Assembly (NCBI GenBank): GCA_013397075.1
Contig: VWZS01010175.1
Location: 646,178 to 710,177 of the forward strand
Direction: 5' to 3'
DNA length: 64,000 bases
Source: Rhabdornis inornatus
Taxonomy: Eukaryota > Chordata > Aves > Passeriformes > Rhabdornithidae
In this document: positions 52,578-64,000 of the stretch, piece after piece
Position numbering within the stretch: the first letter of the stretch is position 1
Layout of the letters: the number at the start of each line of letters is the position of its first letter
The notes under the pieces: generated by a model
What the model was told of the DNA's origin: nothing
What the model saw: the letters and a program-made list of their open reading frames with translations, nothing else
Database searches by the model: none
Translations under genes and position numbers: made by a program

Positions 52578-55500
52578 CTTAGTCTGCAGTTCCATTTGGT
52601 CACTCATAGCTTGCTTTCTTGGATTAGAAACTCCATGAATTATTTTTATTTTTCATAAATGGATTGTGGTGTTTACAGTACTTGCCTTCTGTGCTGCTAA
52701 ATTGAATAACCATATAGTACTTCAAAGAATGGCTGAAAATAGAAGTATATTATACAGGAATGTTCCAGTGCATTTATTATCAAAATGAAAGTCTTACTGT
52801 GGGTAAATAAATGTGATATTGTTCAGAATTATAGAGATATGCTTATCATCATCATTAAATATAAATTAAAATATATATGAAGCCATGTAAAAATTATAAA
52901 AGTAAATATTTAAATTCAAAAGACTTTAAGACTTTCAAGTTGTAGTGCCACAGTACTACCAGAAACATTTGGTACGTTCAACCAAAGGAGGAAAAACATA
53001 AAAGAGATGAGTGCATCAAAAGAGAGATGAGAACCTTTGCTTTGTTGGTCTTTCTTCCAAGAATTTGAGCATAGTTTATAATTGGTATTTGTGTTTCACT
53101 CATTAACAGAAATCTCCGCATTTGGTTGCTTGCACTGAAATTTAAAAGACATTTTTGATTTTGATTGGAAAAAATGTGCTAAGAAGTATGCCAAATGAAC
53201 CAGTCCTTTTTACAGAACATACTTTTCTAGCAAGTGTAAACAAGCTTGCCTGTGATTGTTTAATCTGTCTGGCATTTTCACGAGCAGAAAGGAGAAAGCT
53301 TTGAAATGGCAAATGCCAGCCCCTTATGGATTTACAGAACACACTCAAAAATTTCAGCAACACTCAGGAAACCACTGTCTGGTGAATGTTGTTCATGGAC
53401 TTCAGAATTCTGCCAGGCTGCACGTTGCAGAATTCTGCAGATTGCACCACCCTGAAATTCCAGATAGATTTCCATTAAGTACTTTTTAACTAGCATAGGC
53501 TGCATAACTAGTTACATTAATCCATTTGTATGGCTATTTAAACAAACAAATAAGTGAATAGATAGACAGATGCTTAACACGGATCAATGCTCTGCATTGC
53601 ATAACTGCAGTTTCCATCACAAGAGGATCACATTTTACAACCGGTAACCAATTTTATTGAACTCTATAAAATGTAAATGGATAAAGAAATTTTATAACCT
53701 GGACTGCAGGATGCCTTCTGATCTTCTCTTAATGTTGAATATTTGTAGTGCTTCTTTACAAGGAAAAAAAAAAAGTGAAATAAAAGCTTTGATATTTGCA
53801 ATGCCTAGCTGTAAACAAAACACACTGGGACATTGGGGAAATCACGCATTCACTTAGCACAGCTTGTTCCAATCCTTTTTTATCCTGAAAGAGGTAGTTT
53901 GAAAATGTAACGTAATAGATATTATTGTAGCATATCGTTCTAGAATAATTAATCTCAGTATATAATATTCAGTAATAGCCTGAATGTAGTTATTTATAGG
54001 TGCACAGTAACTTCAGGACAAGGTGCTTTTAGCAGTACATGTTCAATTTGGTTCTTTCTAGTATTATTGTCCAGCTGTTAGCTGAAGTCTTTACATTTTC
54101 TTGATCTTTAGAAATCTTCAATATCTTAAAGAAATACCCAGGAGCAAAGATAATTATTTCAGTAATCTATATTATCCAAACACACAATTTTAATGCATGA
54201 CTAAAATTAAATAATTTTCATCAAACCACAGTAGCTGACACAATAGTCTAAGAATATTCTTTTCTTTTTTTTTTTTCTTTTTCAAATACACAGCTTGATG
54301 ATAAAGTAAGTGTAATTTAACAACTCAGAAATGAGATGGCAGCTTATACACAGACCTCACATCTATTTATGTCAGTTCTTGACTATTTTAAGAAAATGTT
54401 ATGATTTTTGTGCCACAGTCTCTATTTTTGAATGTTTGAAGTTGTTAATATGAAGCTGCAATAAAACTGTGATGGAAGATTTTCCTGATGAAACCCATAA
54501 CATTTGGCGTGCCAAATAAAAATAAGCAAAGTAAACTAACACAAATTATTAGTTAGAAGTGCAAAAAATGTGAGGGAATTGAAGTTAATGCACTCAGATG
54601 TGTTAGCAGGGTTTGCTATGAGCAGGAATGTTGAAAGTCTAAACAGCATTTTTTCTCCTGTTTGCTGCAAGTACTCTCACACTTATTTTTGCATTCATTT
54701 TTTTAGTCTATCTAAAAATCTGTCTTGTCTGGAATTTTTTTCTTTCTTCTACAGTCAACTTCATCTTCTTTTTCAGACCCTCCATTTTTGGCCCTTAAGC
54801 TCACACTACCATGACAATTTTCCTTCTTAGTCCTTGACAGAAAAGCTATTCCTTCACTTAATACAAATTTATGAGCATGCCTATTGTACTCAGTTAGTGT
54901 TAGCTCAAAACTTTGAAGACAGAAAGTGGTACGTTAAGGCTTAGTGCATCATTCAGTACAGTCAGACTCCATTTAAATAATGCACCCACTGTATTTATAG
55001 AATAATTCAAAGGTGCTTGGATCCCTGAAATAACAGAAGCATGTTTCATTTCCCACCATCCCAATTAGACTATGTTATATTATTATAGTTAGGCTATTTT
55101 ACTTCACTGAAATGGGAGGGAACCTCAGGAGTGAAGACAACACGAAGCTTGGTATTAGCATAAAGCTCCTAGAGTCTTGTATTGCTAATGGCACTAGTAA
55201 ACCAGCTTCTCATTACGCTTTCATAACATGAGAGTTTTGAAAGGTAAAGGGTAAAATACTACCTGTTTTATGATTAATGGAGATTTTACTGTTGAATATA
55301 TAGGGGTAGGATTTCATCCCAAAGGTTTTGATGTGGGAAATTGCGTGATTTATTTATGAAATACATTTTCATTACAAGTGTGCTTCAGATTACTAAATAT
55401 GAAGGCTACAATCAAAAGGACAACCGTACCATGTACAAATATGCTGTTACTTTTTTATATGAAGAGTATGCATGCTACCTCAGAAGCTACAAATTTTCAA

Positions 55501-58500
55501 TCAGCCTCCTCAGTTTTGCATTGTTTTTCCATAGATGCTGTCCTGTAGCCTGAGGAAAGGGATATTTAAATAGGTTGTCTTCTAAAATTAGAAGGTGTGT
55601 AGTTATTATTTTCACCTTAGATTATTCATTCTTTTTGTCCTGTCAGCTTGTGAAGCCAGAGTAACCTACCAGAAAACTTGCCCTTGCCGTGGATTGTCTT
55701 TTGCTCCAAGTCCTGCTTTATTTATAACACTCCTGGCTAGTAAGCCCTTTAAAATTTTCTTCACAGGCACACAACAAAAGCAACTAGGAAATCTCTGTCT
55801 CTTCCCCTAGTTTCATTGTAATCTCCTAAATATATCTAAGATATATTTGCATAGCATCTGTACTTTGATAGGAACTTTTTTGAATATGTACTTTTCCTGA
55901 GCATCTTACTATTTCAAGAGATAGCATCCCTTCACTTAGAGATATTAGTTAGAATGAAGTCACTATATCACTAGAAACAGCAGCTTTGATTAACACTTTA
56001 CCCTCATGAGAATAACTGCATGGATTTAATTTAATCACTACCTCTCCCCCCAAACAGTCAAAACTCCAAGGTGCATAATATCATACCGAGATGTCAAACT
56101 GGTGTGGGAATAACTTGTAATAAGAGATAGAGTAGCCATTAAAATTAATTTGCTTACAAAATTCCATTGTGACTTTCCCTGTTTATGCAAAAATTAAGTG
56201 CCTTGACTCTTTGGTCACTACCTTAAAATGGAAAAGAACATAGCATAAATTTCTCAACCACTGTCAAGAACTTGCATTAAGCTCTTTGCTCAAGAAAAAA
56301 ATGTAAGAACAAATTCAAAAACTGTATATGGAAAGATTGTGAAAATAAACATAGTCATGAAAAGCTGATTTTGTTTCTCTTTTTTCTTTTAATTGAAACC
56401 TATTTTCCCAGTTAATTTCCCAGTTAATTTTCCAACTATTAAGTGCCCTGAAAATAATAGAAAGAAACCTGACAATTAATGGATTCACTTTCCTTGAATT
56501 CTGAACCATCAATTTCTCATTACTAGAAAGATTTAAAAAAAACACAGGCTTTTAAAAATCTTTGTCACACGACTTTTGGTGGGCCAGCATTTTGGCACTC
56601 TGATGACACAGAATTATTTTCCAACACTGTGGGTACTGCTTGAAGGATTTTGAGATGCCTTATTTCTTGTACATTTTTGCTTTTTAATATTGCTGAGTTT
56701 GTGATCAGTTTAGATTTCAGAGCCACTCTAATTTCCAAAATCTGTTTCTAGGCTTTGATTATGAGATTAGCAAGACTTTTACAGATTGCTAATGATGCAA
56801 CAATGTATTGCAAATAATACTGCAGTATTGAACCATTGGCTTTACAGTAACATACGTTTTCTGACACTCTTGTGATTTTCTCTCACTCAAAAAAAATAAT
56901 CTATTCAGATCACCCAGAAATGGTTGTATTTTCTAGCAGAATACAAAGAAGGAATGCCATATTTCCCATTCTTGTTCAAAATCTCTTTTACGTGCTAATG
57001 GCAAAGGAAAATGCACAAAAGTACCTGGCACAAGGGCCAGGACCTGGTGCTGTCCTCCTGTAAATAGGAGGACATTAAATGATGTCTCAATCATCAGGTG
57101 ACGGAATCAGGCTCCTTATTTATGGTTGCCCACCCCTCCCAGACTGAAATGATGCCTGTCTGGAATAAGAAAAGGCAAGCATTTGGGCTCTGCTCAGCCA
57201 GTTTAATGCACTCTCAGTGACCACGAATACAAATTCTCCCAAGCTGACAGAAGATGGGGCAGAACACAATTTTCTGTGTCTAGAGTGCTCACCTGAGCCA
57301 ACTGGCCCAGGGGTGCTTCTAAAAACTGATTCTTAATGGTGATATTTAAAAAATAAGTAGTCTGAATTGCATCCTGCAGTTCTGAATTTATTTGGGGGGC
57401 AAAGTAAATTTTTCCAAGCTGGTTGAAATTCAGCTGGGTATGGTTCATGCTCCACGCATACTGACAAGAACAGAGTGTATATTCTTTATTGAGAGGGAAG
57501 AAGCTTTGTCTCGGGGGCAGGATAAATACAACTATGACTTCTGAGCTGGGCCATGGTTCTTCAGCTCAAATTGCAGAGAGAGAGGCTCTTGTCTATCCTA
57601 ACCAAGACAAAAGTGTCTGAAGTCTGCCTGCACTACACTTCGGCAGAATATGATACTCTTAATGCCACCTGTAGAGATTTGTGATTGAATTTACTCCCTT
57701 TGTGGGAGTTAATATATGACATCGATGGCTTCACTTAAACTTTTAAAAATATGGGATTTGGGAAAGGATAAATGGGATTCATGTCAAATAGTGTGAATTG
57801 TTTCGCTCAGAAATCATGAGAGCTGAACTTTAAAATGGGGAAAAAGGTATTGAAAGGGTTCAAATTTATCTATAATGCGAAAAAACAGGTATGTGCAACT
57901 GACATTAGAAAGAATCAGATTGAGAATTATTGTTACATTAAAATTGTCAAGATAGAAATTGATGTGCTATGACCTCACAGAGTAGGCTGCTTTTGGTCCA
58001 GGATCATTTTAATTAGCATTTTTTAGGGGTGAAACACAGAGGAGAGTAATCTAATTCAAAGAGGAAAAAATTGGAGAGGAAATTGCAAATACTTTTGAGG
58101 TAAATGCTTTTAATGAAAGAACTTTAGAAAAATATCATCTTGGTGAGCTGGAGGAATGGCTAATGTGGTTGAACCTAGATTCAATTACAAATTTATAACA
58201 TTCACTCTTCTCTGAAAGGAAAATCAAAACCAGGAAAACTTCTTTGCAGAGGAAGTCAGGAAGGAAGGAATGATTATACATAATTTGATTTTTTTTTTCT
58301 TCCTTCACTCATATTTAATAAACATTTGTTGCAATTGTGATCAAGGTTTCATTTTTTGAATAACACCTTATAATGAAGTATATTATGTAGACAATGGACA
58401 CTGCAAGAGCAAATTCAGGCTCTGAGAAAATACATGTGTCAGCCACCTTTTTAAAGACAGCACTTCTTTTACACGGTTGCTTCATTTAATATAAGACATG

Positions 58501-59639
58501 CATGCATATGTAACAATATTGTAGATATTAAATAAATGATAGATCATCATTTGTTTTCACCTTTCTAACACTAAAAAGCTGCAGCAAATTTTGAGGTACT
58601 ACAAGTATACTGACACCTGTAAAACTAATCTCAGTGAGTTGTGTCACAGGTAGCAAATACTCATTATATTTTAGTAGAACAGCCTGCTTAACTTACAGAA
58701 ATTTCACATAACTTTTATCAAACCAGAAATATGAGTCAAGCTTGTACAATTAGTATTTTTCCTAGAGCATATATTTATAGCTAAATATGGTATTGCACAC
58801 ATTCTTTACACGGTAGCACTAAACATGCAATCGATGAAAGCTCATTAAATACTCCCAAGCAACAGCAACAACAAAAACCCAACAAAAAAGAGCAGTCTAA
58901 TTGGGGAAATCTGCATGTTTTAAACCACCAGTTGAAGGTCTTGTCCATCAATGTCTATTTCAATTCCGAGGGCACCACTGACAAGCAGCTCTGTGCTTCA
59001 CTAGGAGACACTGGCCTGTGAACTGATTTGGAGGTCACCTGTCATTTTGAAAACACGATCAATACGATCCTGAAACGGTCCTCAGATTCATTTAATAAGT
59101 GAGAAAGGAATAGGTCAGTGATGCCCCAGTGAGTTGCCTGTTATTTTCTGAAAGGCTTTATTTTTTTATCAGTGTACATTAAATTCCCTTCGTGCTTTAA
59201 TAAGTAATGGAATGTGCATATTTTCACACTGAGAAAATCCCTAAAGAAGACATATTAACACGTTATTTAATAAAATATGGTTGAGATTCCCCATATTTTC
59301 ATGTCCGTGAACTTGTTTTTAGTTCTAAATTGAAAACAAGCCCTTTCACTGATTGCTTAATGGTTTGTCAGTCTTACACCAGAGAAAATAACATGAAGTG
59401 AATAGCAGGAGGCAAGGAGAACTTATATGGTGTTTCTGATTTTTTTTGAAACCACTAAAGTCTACAGGTAATAAATGTTGTTTAAAATAAAAAGACAATC
59501 ACTTGCTTGTCAAAACCACTATTTTCTGTTAAATGTACCTGATAAAAACAATACTTTCTTTTCAGCTGAAAAAGTTAATTTAATTTAAGCCCTTTACATG
59601 AAAAAATTATTATTGCTGCTTTGTGACAGGAGGAAATAG
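52578..59639. other. Unique AT-rich non-coding DNA
   Basis: No gene, RNA gene or repeat recognised. A patch at about 57000-57640 is less AT-rich. Two CAGAATTCTGC copies lie 25 bases apart at 53403 and 53428. T-runs lie near 54263 and 58290. Confidence 0.5.
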
Positions 59640-60449
59640 AAGTTTGCACAACAGCGATGAAAAGTGGTTTTCCACCCACTATGTCTAACCATTAAATTGA
59701 TTGCTCCACCTATTTTTGTCTACAGGTGGAGATTTAAAAATAGCACACATTTTCTTGAAAACACCGAAACTATTTTGCAGAGTATTGTTAGAAAATAGCC
59801 GCAGAAATTCACCAAGCCTGACTGAGGGGCCATACCTCGGCAGAGACAGCAGCCTTGAGCTGCACATGTACTTCCAGGTGAGCACAACTGAGAGCCCTCA
59901 CTTCCCACTGACTCTGGGTGGCTCAGCAGGATCCACCTGCTGAGTTAGTGGAGTAAAGGGTGTAAAGAATGAGGGGAGAAAGCAAAGGAAGGTGAAGCCC
60001 AGTCTGTGGGGCTCCAAAATGCAGAGTGCTCTGGACCACTGGAAGATGCTCAAAGTAGGCACAATATGGTCTCCCTTCTTCCTCAAATTGTCCCTTTCAA
60101 AGATGAATGAAACAAACGTGTGCATGTCATGTTGGCAGATGCCAAAACACCTCACTCACAGCTACCTATTACCAACAGCCTGTCTTCCACCTGAAATGGA
60201 GCTGTCTCCCCTTAAATCCAATGAGATTCATCCTCAGCAAGTTTTTAGCAAAGTCCAATCCTATACACATCCATCATCCCTCATCTCTTGTGGGATTTGG
60301 TCCCAACCATTTGACCAGCCTTGAACTCTTGCTTTCTAGGTGCTTTGCTGTTTTGCCTGCCATGTATCAAAGGTGGGAATTCATCGTAACTTGTTGTCAG
60401 AGTCCTGCTTGTTCTGCAGAGTTAGCAGTTTAATGCTGTGGAAGAAAAA

Positions 60450-60474
60450 TGGCACATACAGAGTGTATGTGCCA
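60450..60474. repeat. Perfect inverted repeat, 10-bp arms, 5-nt loop
   Basis: TGGCACATAC, then AGAGT, then GTATGTGCCA. The arms are exact reverse complements. Flanking AATGG and CCATT could extend the stem with a bulge. It lies 26 bases upstream of the 41-base tandem duplication. Confidence 0.9.
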
Positions 60475-60499
60475 CCATTGCTGACTTCCCTGGCCTCTG

Positions 60500-60583
60500 T
60501 CCCTCAGACTGTAGGTCTTCAGTCCCAGAACTGGATCAACTCCCTCAGACTGTAGGTCTTCAGTCCCAGAACTGGATCAACTC
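60500..60583. repeat. 41-bp perfect tandem duplication
   Basis: Positions 60500-60540 and 60541-60581 are identical (unit starts TCCCTCAGACTGTAGGTCTT), and two bases of a third copy follow. The absence of any mismatch suggests a recent slippage or duplication event. It produces a repeated peptide in one forward frame but has no other coding sign. Confidence 0.95.
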
Positions 60584-61150
60584 ACATGACCTCCACAGTG
60601 GCTTCATCCTGGCGTTTTCCAAGGACTTTCATTCAGTCTGCCTTGTGATGCAGTGCCTACAAGAGGTGAGCCCAGGGCACGACCACCTCAGTTGGTGAAA
60701 ATGTCTCCTCTGTGTGCAGGAGATTGCTGAAATAATTGCTAAGTCCTACAGGCTTTTTGATTCAGGACTACTTGCACACCGCATTCTAAGCCACTTCAAG
60801 CTGCCTGGCACCATATTGAAGGGATGAAGGATTTCAGTACTGGTACTTTTGTTCTGACTTCCTTAGCTTTTCATCTTTTTTGGATTGCAGCAACATGTGC
60901 TAGCTGCCTCAGGGTTTGCTTCATATGTGTGTATCCTGTGAAGGATAGCTTGGCATCCTTGCTGCTCCCTAGATTCTCTTCATATCCTGTAGATGTTACT
61001 TTTTCTTTGAGGTTCATGCAAGCCAGAGTTTCTCTGCTACGTAATATTACTGAGCATTTATCCAAAATATGATCAGAGACCAAGTCTTCAGTATAGCTGG
61101 GAATAAAGCAGCACCTCTTCTTCATTGTTCAGTGGAGTAATCTTGAATCC

Positions 61151-63319
61151 ATGCACATCTTTTGATGACCTGTGATGTTTCATACCCTTTCAAGGCTTCC
61201 AGGTACACTTTGGTAATGTTTAATACCTGAAGTAATTGTTCTTCTTACATTTCCCAGATAATCATCTACCAAGGCAGCAGCAGGAAACGTGAGATATTTC
61301 TCCTGGCCTATGTCTAACTCCTCTAGCTTGCAGCCTGCTCTTCTTTTAATGATCTCCATTTAAGTTGCAATTCAAATGAAAGAAAAAGAAATTCCAAAAA
61401 AAACCCCATAAAAATTCATATGTACTAGAAATTACTTTCTTTTGAAAACTTTACTAAGCCATCTGTCCAGACATTCTTGCAAGGAATTCTATTAGAAAAG
61501 CAGATTGTGGTTGCCTTGTAAGAAGAAAATGGTGCTCAGATCCCAAACTCTAGGCTTCTGTACGTGGTGCAGGAAATAAACAATTACCCCATGGGGAAAT
61601 TCTGCCTTGGTACACCAATTATTTCAGAACCATAGATCAAAAAAGATAAGTCAGACTCGTGGCCAAAGACTAACACAGCACTGAATAGAAAGAAAAACCA
61701 AAAGCAGGCTTTGGATAGTGGATACAGTATATCCGTATCAGTAAACACTAGCTGGCAACCCACACAGCTGACTAACTGGTCTCATTTTATACTGGGCCAT
61801 ACTGGAAGCAGGGGATTGTGTTGAAAACTCTTTTACACACACAGCAATTCAGTGGGTAAGTTTTGTTCCCTTCTTCACGTTGTTTTTGTGTATAAGTAAA
61901 ATTTCAAGTAAATTAACCTACTATTCTAGTAGGAAAAAATGAAAAACTAGTGGGGGTTTTTAAATTTTCTTCTGAATCTACTGAGACTGGTAGTAATTCA
62001 GCTTTCACTAGAAGAAAAAAGAATAGAATATGTAGAGTGAGAGCCCAACTGAATTTTCTTTTTTTATTCCCATAGTGTTGGCAAGAATATATTGCCTCAT
62101 GGTTGTAGATCCTCAGAAGTTGTGTGATGCTTTTTTTCTTTTTTTTCCTTTGTTTACTAGATAGGCAAAGCTGAAAGCCATATTATTTTCTGAATAGATG
62201 AATTTCTTACAGTTTCAGCTGGAAACTCTCTTATCTTGAAAAACCTTTATCTATTTCAAGAGCTGTTCATATTGCTAAAGTAGGAATACTTCTCCAGGTG
62301 ACAAAAACAGACATATTCTGTTTGTTATTAAGAAAGGAATGTGATTCATATTCTTACCTTTTTGTACTTGCTACATTCTCTGCTGTTAAAGTACAAGTAC
62401 TTTAACTGTAACTGTAGACTTTTGCCCTTTCTATATAAAATAAAAAACTACAGACACACTTTCCAGAATTCTTCTGGTGTCAGTTAGTGGTTTCTCCAGA
62501 TAAAAAGTCAGGAAAAAAGGAGTAAGTGTTCCCTAAAGAAAGGCAATTGCACCAGGAGCAACATAGAAATACCTCAACCTCAGACGGATCTATTTAAATA
62601 TACTTGAGCCAGGCAGAATTCTAAAGATGCAATAAAGCTGTGCAACAGCCAGAATAGCTGTTAAGGCAGGTACAAGTGAGAGGGAGGAGAAGGAGTGAAA
62701 AATCCCCAAATAACAATTGTTATGGATTTCTCTGCAGTGGTGGTTCTCATGAGTCTTACCCACAATATCGGCATTTGAAAATATTCTGACACACTTGTGT
62801 AGTGCACTTGCACCCATCTCTACCTCTTTTTTTTCCTCCTTTTTCCAGAATCCAAAATATACTGACATATTACAGTTAGTAGCTATTTGTGATGAGCCAA
62901 TGAGCCTTTCTCAGAGCAGTTACAAATATATTCATTAATTCCAGATTCATGGAAGTAAACTCTGGCTCAAAATCTGAATACTTTATTCATAAATAAAATT
63001 ATATGAGATGGAGAGAAAATAATTTGGTCTGGTTTATTAAAACTCCAGATGGCACAGTGTATTCACCTACAAATATATTTCAGAAGTCTGTCTCATAGTG
63101 CACTGCGTCCTGCATGCATGAGAGGGATCGTTATTCTAAAAACAGCATGCGCCAATTCAGCGTGGATTTCCTGGAGTGAAGCATGGGGATTCTTATTATT
63201 GTTATGAAAACTTGGAGGCTCCTCATCCAGCCATGGTCCTGGCTAGACTCATCCCTGCTTTGTCTGCATCTGGATGACACCTAGATGATATCTTAGTGCA
63301 ATGGTGCATCACACTCCAT
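61151..63319. other. Unique AT-rich non-coding DNA
   Basis: No gene recognised. The one clear structure is the inverted repeat at 62385-62406. The flank 63100-63319 next to the LTR shows no retroviral gag, pol or env remnant and no standard primer-binding site. Confidence 0.5.
62385..62406. repeat. Near-perfect palindrome, 10-bp arms, 2-nt centre
   Basis: GTTAAAGTAC, then AA, then GTACTTTAAC. The arms are exact reverse complements. Confidence 0.9.
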
Positions 63320-63518
63320 TGACGCGGCTCGCCCTCTTTCTGACCACTCCAGCCTGCCCAGCTAGCCCATGAGGGCGAAGCTCTGCACCAGGAGTGGGCC
63401 GTTTCCCAGATGGCTGGGAACGGGGAATCCGGCTAGGGCACCAAGCCCCTAGAGCAAATCACGCGTCCAGGAGAGATAAAGAGTTGGGACAAGTCCTTCA
63501 GTGGGTCCAAGGAAAGGT

Positions 63519-63524
63519 TTTATT
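63519..63524 (-). promoter_or_regulatory. LTR polyadenylation signal AATAAA
   Basis: AATAAA on the minus strand, roughly 100 bases downstream of the TATA-like box of the LTR. It would define the end of the R region shortly beyond it. Confidence 0.7.
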
Positions 63525-63622
63525 GGATGGAGGGTGCGGGGAGCAACTAGGAGCAAGGGAGAAAAACCACAAGAGGCAAGCGGAAGAAACTACAGGAGGC
63601 AAAAATTACAGCTTTACATCAA

Positions 63623-63630
63623 CTTAAATA
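63623..63630 (-). promoter_or_regulatory. LTR TATA-like box
   Basis: TATTTAAG on the minus strand. It is preceded by two ATTGG motifs at about 40 and 95 bases upstream, as expected for a retroviral U3 promoter. Confidence 0.65.
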
Positions 63631-63810
63631 CAGGGGAGGTACAAGGGGAGGGTACAAAGCATAAACCAATCAGAGCACCGTAGGGGAGGAACATAAGGCA
63701 GTGACAAAAACTTGAACGACCAATGAGGGAGAACATAGGCGGGGTATACAACATCGTAGCAAATCATACAATGAGGGTGGGATAAATGATACGGCAGGTT
63801 CTAGGTGTAT

Positions 63811-63931
63811 GGGAGGGGATAGGGAGGATTGACAATGGCTGGGGCGTGGTTTTGGGTTGACTGACAAGGAACTTTCTGGGTATCCGGGAGGAGCCAGGGA
63901 GGATTGACAGTAACTGGGGAGTGGTTTGGGG
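63811..63931 (-). repeat. Imperfect direct repeat in LTR U3
   Basis: Two about 46-base copies at 63811-63856 and 63886-63931, 75 bases apart, share AGGGAGGATTGACA followed by CTGGGG, GTGG and TTTGGG blocks. Duplicated U3 segments of this kind are typical of retroviral enhancer regions. Confidence 0.8.
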
Positions 63932-64000
63932 CAGAGTGATGGGGCAAGGGCGGGAAAGGGAGACCTGGAGCAGACCATCAAGGGGGTGTAACATGGGAAG

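Larger units (their letters stand above)
59640..61150. other. GC-richer block of unknown nature
   Basis: Base composition here is clearly less AT-rich than in the preceding 7 kb. Several overlapping open frames of 70-110 codons occur on both strands. None shows a recognisable domain, and the frames contradict one another. A donor-like GTGAGC at 60666 and an acceptor-like TGTGCAG near 60720 would define a very short intron. The block could be an old unrecognised repeat, an ancient pseudogene or a non-coding RNA locus. No family resemblance supports any of these. Confidence 0.3.
63320..63993 (-). mobile_element. Endogenous-retrovirus LTR, minus orientation
   Basis: Read on the minus strand, the element begins TGTTACACCCCC at 63993. 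It has a GC-rich U3 with two inverted-CCAAT (ATTGG) sites at 63720-63724 and 63666-63670, then a TATTTAAG TATA-like box at 63623-63630. An AATAAA signal follows at 63519-63524, about 100 bases downstream, giving a plausible U3-R-U5 layout. U5 seems to run to about 63320, ending ...GTCA. The segment keeps many CpGs, unlike the rest of the window, which suggests a fairly recent insertion. No polypurine tract precedes it on the minus strand and no standard primer-binding site or retroviral gene follows it, so a solo LTR is likeliest. The left border is uncertain and no clean target duplication was found. Open frames inside the U3 are not genes. The family (ERV class I or II) is not resolved. Confidence 0.82.

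Noticed and set aside
63100..63319. Internal retroviral region next to the LTR
   Set aside because: The bases after the U5 end on the minus strand do not match a common tRNA primer-binding site, and no gag or pol remnant is readable.
63670..63994. Two proline/serine-rich minus-strand frames
   Set aside because: They fall in the U3 of the LTR and reflect its C-rich direct repeats. No retroviral gene lies there.
1..64000. tRNA genes and CRISPR-like arrays
   Set aside because: No convincing B-box/T-loop (GGTTCRANNCC) with a foldable partner was seen, and no regularly spaced repeat array exists apart from microsatellites.

Overview
This window looks like a piece of a bird genome, either a gene desert or the inside of a very large intron. 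The evidence is indirect. Most of it is AT-rich and CpG-poor, and there is no recognisable protein-coding gene, rRNA or tRNA. The interspersed repeats are mostly fragments of CR1-type LINEs, the dominant avian retroposon, in both orientations and at several levels of decay. There is also one GC- and CpG-rich retroviral-type LTR at the right edge. Low repeat density, no SINE carpet and no L1 fit a bird better than a mammal. The (ATTCT/ATGCT)-like tail of the CR1 near 4.69 kb is compatible with, but does not prove, a songbird. The species and the flanking genes cannot be read from the sequence.

Layout. 1-3.9 kb: unique AT-rich DNA with one strong splice-site pair (987-1074). 3.9-8.1 kb: three CR1-class fragments, of which the one at 5900-6470 is very old and still shows reverse-transcriptase motifs on the minus strand. 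8.1-18.1 kb: unique sequence interrupted by a 72-base pure poly(A) tract with a CAAAAA hexamer array. 18.1-20.7 kb: two CR1 3' ends in opposite orientation. 20.7-30.1 kb: unique DNA including a homeodomain-core-rich stretch near 25 kb and a second exon-like signal near 29.7 kb. 30.1-37.3 kb: an old CR1 3' end, an A-rich tract, a doubtful LTR remnant and a TG/TA microsatellite. 37.3-47.0 kb: unique DNA, with a slightly less AT-rich patch at 39.8-40.4 kb. 47.0-48.5 kb: an old minus-strand LINE and a CR1 3' fragment. 49.4 kb: a poly(A) run with the only ambiguous base (N). 52.5 kb: a polypyrimidine tract with a 31-base micro-exon-like unit. 59.6-61.2 kb: a block of higher GC with a perfect hairpin and a 41-base tandem duplication. 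63.3-64.0 kb: a minus-strand LTR.

The open reading frames in the window are short, often lack an ATG, overlap each other on opposite strands, and have lengths expected by chance in stop-rich AT-rich DNA. No gene system or pathway can be reconstructed. The most useful observations are the LTR (likely the youngest insertion), the homologous pair of ancient LINE segments, and three splice-site-like arrangements that transcript data could confirm or dismiss. I did not find a convincing undescribed biological system.
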